From Pseudomonadota bacterium (lineage in GTDB: Bacteria; Pseudomonadota; Alphaproteobacteria; Rhizobiales; Hyphomicrobiaceae): a stretch of DNA of 10,216 bases. Shown here one piece after another: positions 6,452-10,216 of the stretch. The first letter of the stretch is position 1; the number at the start of each line of letters is the position of its first letter. The translations under genes were made by a program, and so were the position numbers. Under the pieces are notes generated by a model, which was not told the DNA's origin, ran no database searches, and saw only the letters and a program-made list of their open reading frames with translations. The stretch covers positions 1-10,216 of the forward strand of contig JAKALI010000094.1 of NCBI GenBank assembly GCA_021813195.1, in the 5' to 3' direction.

Positions 6452-8566
6452 TCACGCCGCGCGGAAAAGGCGCACGGCCTCATCGCACTCGAAAAGGTAG
6501 AGCAGCGAGCGCAGCGCGCGGCCGCGCGCGCTCACCAGGGACGGATCACGCTCAAGGATCAGGCGGGCATCATCGCGCGCCGCGGCCACCAGCGTCGCCA
6601 GATTGGGAACTTCGGCGACGCGGAACTCGGGCATTCCGCTCTGTCGGGCACCGAGTACCTCCCCCCCGCCACGCAGCTCCAGATCCTTTTCGGCGATGAG
6701 GAAGCCGTCCTCCGTCTCGCGCATGATCTTCAAGCGCTCCTCAGCGGTCTCGCCGAGCGGCGCCTTGTAGAGAAGGATGCAGTAGGACTGTCGGTCCCCA
6801 CGTCCCACACGCCCGCGTAACTGATGGAGTTGGGCCAGCCCGAAGCGTTCGGCATGCTCGATGACCATAATCGTCGCGTTGGGGACGTTGACCCCCACTT
6901 CGATGACGGTCGTGGCAACAAGAACCTGCAGCCGGTTTGCAGCGAACGCTTCCATCGTCGCATCTTTGGCCGCAGGACTCATCGCTCCATGCAGCAGCCC
7001 GACCGTATCGCCAAAGATTTGCTTCAAGTGCGCATGGCGTTCCTCTGCCGCCGCCAGTTCCGACCTCTCCGAGCTTTCGATCAGCGGGCAGACCCAATAG
7101 ACCTGTGCACCCTGTGCCAGCGCACGTTTCAGCCCGCTGATGACCTCCTCGATGCGGTCGATCGCCGTGGCGGTCGTGACGATGGGCTTGCGGCCCGCAG
7201 GCTTCTCCGTCAGGCGTGAGGCATCAAGATCGCCATAATGCGTCATGAGCAGCGTGCGCGGGATGGGCGTCGCCGTCATAACGAGCATGTCTGCGCCGCC
7301 TGCCCCACCCTTCGTTTGCAGGGCCAGCCGCTGATGCACACCGAAGCGATGCTGCTCGTCGATGACGGCGAATGCTAGGTCCCGAAAGCGCACGTCCTCT
7401 TGAAATACGGCGTGGGTGCCGATCAAGATGTCGATTTCACCGCGCGCCAGGTCCGCCAAGATATTCTCGCGCGCCTTGCCCTTCTCGCGCGAAGTGAGCA
7501 CCGCAAGGCGCACACCAGCCGCCGCAGCCAAAGGTGCGATTGTCTCCATGTGCTGACGAGCCAGAACCTCCGTCGGCGCCATGAAGGCGGCCTGGAAGCC
7601 GGCTTCGACCGCGATTGCCATCGCGAACAGGGCGACGATCGTTTTACCGGAGCCCACATCGCCTTGCAGAAGACGCAACATGCGTTTGGGCTCGGCCATG
7701 TCGGCGGCGATGTCTTGGACCGCCTTGCGCTGCGACGCGGTGAGCGCGAAAGGTAGAGCATCTGCAATACGGGCGCGAATGCGCCCATCCCCGACGATCA
7801 CGCGCCCGCGCTGCGATTTAAAACTTTGACGTACGAGAGCAAGCGCCAACTGGTTGGCGAGCACCTCGTCGAACGCGAGCCGCTGCCATGGCGCACCCAG
7901 AGGCGAGATTTCGAGCGGATCTTGCGGCTCATGCAGGCGCCGCAACGCGTCATCGAAGGACGGCCACCCCCGTGCCGCCAGCCACGCCTCGTCCTGCCAT
8001 TCCGGCACGTGCGGCAGACGCAGCAAGGCCTGGCGCATGGCCTTGACAACCGACTTCGATAGCAGTCCCGCAGTCAATCCATAGACCGGTTCCAGGAGCG
8101 GCAAATCGTTCGCATCGCCTTCGGCCACGATATAGTCGGGATGCGCCATCTGCACCGTCTCGCCGTAGCGCTCGATTCGTCCCGATACGATTCGCACCTC
8201 GCCTTCAGGCAGCTGACGTTTGACGTAGTTCGGCTCCGCGCGAAAGAAGACGATCTCGAGACGACCGCTGTCGTCTTCGGCAGTGATTTTGTAGGGCGCC
8301 CTGGTGTTGCCGCGCGGCGGCGCTTTGTGCTTGAGGATGCGCACCCGCAAGGTGGCTATCGTCCCCGGCACGGCATCGGCGATTCGCGGCTGCGCGCGTC
8401 GGTCGATGACGCCCGTCGGCAAATGCCACAGCAAATCCAGCACGCGGGCGGCTTTCACACCCGCCGGTAGCCGCAGCGCCTTATGGTAGAGAGCCGCCAT
8501 GCGCGGTCCGACGCCTTTCAACGTCTCGACCGGCGCAAACAGCGGCGACAACTCGTCGGGTCTCAT
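6452..8566 (-). CDS. recG: ATP-dependent DNA helicase RecG
   Basis: RecG is a monomeric double-stranded DNA translocase that remodels stalled replication forks and branch-migrates Holliday junctions. The product has 704 residues, a normal length. An N-terminal region with LKGVG (16-20) leads into the wedge/OB domain (about 60-150). The helicase motifs are intact: Walker A GDVGSGKT (302-309), DEQH box (403-406), TATPIPRT (431-438) and motif VI QLRGRVGRG (582-590). The C-terminal EKDLELRGGGEVLGARQSG (626-644) is the TRG-containing signature of RecG. The frame stays open upstream to an ATG at 8671, but the added 35 residues are Arg-rich and unlike RecG. The ATG at 8566 opens with MRPDELSPLFAPVETLKGVG, the usual N-terminus, so I chose it. 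The gene converges with leuC, 24 bases between stops, and is divergent from sdhE-mfd. Confidence 0.97.
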   Translation of the reverse strand: MRPDELSPLFAPVETLKGVGPRMAALYHKALRLPAGVKAARVLDLLWHLPTGVIDRRAQPRIADAVPGTIATLRVRILKHKAPPRGNTRAPYKITAEDDSGRLEIVFFRAEPNYVKRQLPEGEVRIVSGRIERYGETVQMAHPDYIVAEGDANDLPLLEPVYGLTAGLLSKSVVKAMRQALLRLPHVPEWQDEAWLAARGWPSFDDALRRLHEPQDPLEISPLGAPWQRLAFDEVLANQLALALVRQSFKSQRGRVIVGDGRIRARIADALPFALTASQRKAVQDIAADMAEPKRMLRLLQGDVGSGKTIVALFAMAIAVEAGFQAAFMAPTEVLARQHMETIAPLAAAAGVRLAVLTSREKGKARENILADLARGEIDILIGTHAVFQEDVRFRDLAFAVIDEQHRFGVHQRLALQTKGGAGGADMLVMTATPIPRTLLMTHYGDLDASRLTEKPAGRKPIVTTATAIDRIEEVISGLKRALAQGAQVYWVCPLIESSERSELAAAEERHAHLKQIFGDTVGLLHGAMSPAAKDATMEAFAANRLQVLVATTVIEVGVNVPNATIMVIEHAERFGLAQLHQLRGRVGRGDRQSYCILLYKAPLGETAEERLKIMRETEDGFLIAEKDLELRGGGEVLGARQSGMPEFRVAEVPNLATLVAAARDDARLILERDPSLVSARGRALRSLLYLFECDEAVRLFRAA

Positions 8567-8773
8567 TGCGGCGCTTACTCTTCGAGCGGGCGATCGCGGA
8601 ACATTGGCGCCAGCCCACAGCTCTCGCCATCGCGGATGCCCACAGGCCTGCCGCGTAGCACGATGCCGCACAGCCGAGGATGGCCGGCGGCCGGCACCGC
8701 GACCATCTAGCCGGAAGCCCTCCCTGAGGCTATAGCAGTGGCGACGTTACCCACCCTAGATCGCCAACCTCGA

Positions 8774-8793
8774 CCCGTAGCACCCGCTGCGGG
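8774..8793 (+). promoter_or_regulatory. Stable hairpin ending 18 bases before the sdhE start codon
   Basis: CCCGTAGC (8774-8781) pairs with GCTGCGGG (8786-8793), with one G-T pair, around the 4-base loop ACCC. A pyrimidine-rich stretch runs from there to the ATG at 8812 and contains no Shine-Dalgarno-like purines. With its CTTCTT tail it resembles a weak terminator, yet no plus-strand gene precedes it. It may instead control sdhE-mfd translation or transcription. The rest of the 245-base recG-sdhE spacer (8567-8811) shows no clear promoter hexamers. Confidence 0.4.
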
Positions 8794-8811
8794 CTTCTTC
8801 GGTTTCTTCTG

Positions 8812-9099
8812 ATGACTGCGCCCAATATCGACATGCTCGACATCCGCCGCCGACGCGCATTGTGGCGGGCCAGCCATCGAGGCACGAAAGAACTCGACGT
8901 GCTGATCGGCGACTACGCGAGCGCGCGCGTTGGGTTGATGAGCGAAGCCGACCTTGCGCGGTTCGAGGCGTTTCTCGCCGCCGATGAACCACGTCTGCAA
9001 CGTTGGCTTATGGGAACTGACCCTATTATCGATTGCGAGTTCGGCGACATTGTAGCCGCTGTTCGCGATTTTCACGACTCGAGACATGAGCGGCGATGA
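8812..9099 (+). CDS. sdhE: Succinate dehydrogenase (FAD) assembly factor SdhE
   Basis: SdhE is a small cytoplasmic protein that helps attach FAD covalently to the SdhA flavoprotein subunit of complex II and to fumarate reductase. The 95-residue length fits the family. The diagnostic RGxxE motif is RGTKE (23-27) within RRRRALWRASHRGTKELDVL (12-31), followed by LIGDYA and the later helices RFEAFLAADEPRLQRWL (about 50-66). The ATG at 8812 is the first in-frame start after the stop at 8725 apart from a weak CTG. A second ATG at 8833 would also precede the conserved core. No Shine-Dalgarno is visible at either. mfd follows after 34 bases on the same strand, so the two are probably cotranscribed. 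I recall the placement of sdhE between recG and mfd as common in Alphaproteobacteria; it lies apart from the sdh operon. Confidence 0.95.
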   Translation: MTAPNIDMLDIRRRRALWRASHRGTKELDVLIGDYASARVGLMSEADLARFEAFLAADEPRLQRWLMGTDPIIDCEFGDIVAAVRDFHDSRHERR

Positions 9100-9133
9100 C
9101 CGGCGAATTCTCTCAAGTTTTAAGCGCAGTTGA

Positions 9134-10216
9134 ATGAGCACAGCCCAATCCAGACTGTTCTGCGGGCTGCCGGAGGGGCTTGACGCTCTGGCACTGGCAG
9201 CGCTCGTCAACGAGGCCGACTCCGGCGCGGCCCAGAGCGACGGCGCAGCGGGCCTGCATCTCCACATCGCACGCGACGACCGCCGACTCGTCGAGATTGA
9301 ACATTCGCTCAAATTTTTCGCGCCAGAAATTCGGGTGCTGTCATTTCCTGCCTGGGATACGGTGCCCTACGATCGTGTCGGCCCCAACGCCGACATCGTC
9401 GCGCGCCGGATTACGACAATGGCGCGACTAGCCCATATATCGGCCAAGGAGCGCCCAAGCACGGACCGGGGTGCCCCCGAGCCCACCGTCGTGCTGGCGA
9501 CAGTCAATTCGGTCATCCAGAAATTGCCGCCGCGCAATTTTCTGCGCGCCACGACGAAAATCCTGGCCGCCGGCCAGCGCATCGATATGGGGGCGCTTGC
9601 CCACCGCCTTCAGCTCATCGGTTACAACCGGTCATCGACGGTGATGGAGCCAGGCGAATTCGCCGTGCGCGGGGGAATTTTGGACCTCTTCTCGCCGGGT
9701 CGCAGCACACCAGTACGGCTGGATTTCTTCGGCGATACGCTGGAGAGCATAAAGTCCTTCGATATCGAAACCCAGCGCACCTTGAAGCCGGTCGCTCGAA
9801 TCGCTCTGATGCCTGTTTCAGAAGTTGCCTTCGGAGACGAGGCCATCGCGCACTTCCGCCGCCGTTACGTGGAACTGTTCGGCGGAGCCACTGGCGATGA
9901 TCCTCTTTATGAAGCGGTCAGCTCCGGGCGGCGCTACCAGGGCCAAGAGCATTGGCTGCCGCTTTATCACGAGCGCTTGGAAACGCTCTTCGATTACATG
10001 GGCGAGGCAGCGATTTCTCTAGATTATCAAGTCGACGAGGTGGCTAAAGCGCGGTTTGAACAAATTGCCGAGCACTATGATGCACGCATCGAGGGCTTAG
10101 AGCAAAAGACGTTTGGCGCGCTGCCGTATAAACCCGTGCCTCCCGCAGAAATGTTTCTCGACTCCACAGTGTGGGCCAAGACACTGGCGGCTCGATCGAT
10201 CGTGCGCATGTCCCCC
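9134..10216 (+). CDS. mfd: Transcription-repair coupling factor Mfd, N-terminal part (runs off the right edge)
   Basis: Mfd removes RNA polymerase stalled at DNA lesions and recruits UvrA for nucleotide excision repair. The frame is open to the end of the window: 361 of an expected 1150 or so residues. This is the UvrB-like N-terminal module. Visible signatures are FPAWDTVPYDRVGP (71-84), the EPGEFAVRGGILDLFSPG stretch (172-189) and RLDFFGDTLESIKSFD (195-210). The RNA-polymerase-interacting domain and the translocase motifs would lie beyond the edge. The ATG at 9134 directly follows an in-frame TGA (9131-9133), so no longer start exists. The Shine-Dalgarno is weak. It is probably cotranscribed with sdhE, 34 bases upstream, and is the second DNA-repair translocase in the window after recG. 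Confidence 0.97.
   Translation, partial: MSTAQSRLFCGLPEGLDALALAALVNEADSGAAQSDGAAGLHLHIARDDRRLVEIEHSLKFFAPEIRVLSFPAWDTVPYDRVGPNADIVARRITTMARLAHISAKERPSTDRGAPEPTVVLATVNSVIQKLPPRNFLRATTKILAAGQRIDMGALAHRLQLIGYNRSSTVMEPGEFAVRGGILDLFSPGRSTPVRLDFFGDTLESIKSFDIETQRTLKPVARIALMPVSEVAFGDEAIAHFRRRYVELFGGATGDDPLYEAVSSGRRYQGQEHWLPLYHERLETLFDYMGEAAISLDYQVDEVAKARFEQIAEHYDARIEGLEQKTFGALPYKPVPPAEMFLDSTVWAKTLAARSIVRMSP

Noticed and set aside
8567..8671. N-terminal extension of recG from an ATG at 8671
   Set aside because: The 35 extra residues are Arg-rich and unlike RecG N-termini. The ATG at 8566 gives the expected MRPDELSPLFAPVETLKGVG start.
1..10216. Mobile elements, CRISPR arrays, toxin-antitoxin or defence genes
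   Set aside because: I saw no transposase or integrase motifs, regularly spaced direct repeats or small toxin-antitoxin pairs. All sizeable genes belong to known housekeeping or signalling families.

Overview
This window looks like ordinary chromosomal DNA of a GC-rich alphaproteobacterium, most likely Hyphomicrobiales (Rhizobiales)-like. This rests on three recalled features: the leuC, recG, sdhE and mfd sequences, the divergent arrangement recG / sdhE-mfd, and a LysR regulator whose N-terminus (MDWDKLRIFH...) resembles the LsrB/VtlR group of rhizobia and Brucella. I see no insertion sequence, phage gene, CRISPR array, tRNA or rRNA.

Left part (1-2515, minus strand): a two-gene signalling operon. 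A FIST-domain sensor of the NosP type (2515-1259) overlaps by 4 bases (ATGA) the start of a hybrid histidine kinase of the NahK type (1262 to beyond base 1). In Pseudomonas, Legionella, Vibrio and Shewanella, NosP is a haem protein that senses nitric oxide and controls the kinase encoded beside it. The gene pair is read directly from the sequence; the NO role is inferred. Upstream of the sensor gene lies a 182-base GC-rich spacer with a strong inverted repeat.

Middle (2698-4701): a lipoprotein of the SMP-30/gluconolactonase beta-propeller type (minus) is divergent from a LysR-type regulator (plus), with 222 bases between them holding two inverted repeats.

Intergenic 4702-5008: three successive hairpins, the last a textbook rho-independent terminator (4836-4866). 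A plausible sigma-70 promoter for leuC (4933-4961) follows, sitting inside a 7-bp inverted repeat. The hairpin block could be the 3' UTR of the LysR gene or a small RNA of its own.

Right part (5009-10216): leuC (isopropylmalate isomerase large subunit, plus) converges on recG (branch-migrating DNA helicase, minus) with 24 bases between their stop codons. recG is divergent from sdhE (FAD assembly factor for succinate dehydrogenase) and mfd (transcription-repair coupling factor, running off the right edge). sdhE has no visible Shine-Dalgarno sequence and has a stable hairpin ending 18 bases before its ATG.

The most noteworthy items are the NosP/NahK-like operon, in which the kinase has a coiled coil and apparently no PAS domain, and the structured 4702-4866 region. 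I found no convincing wholly new system.
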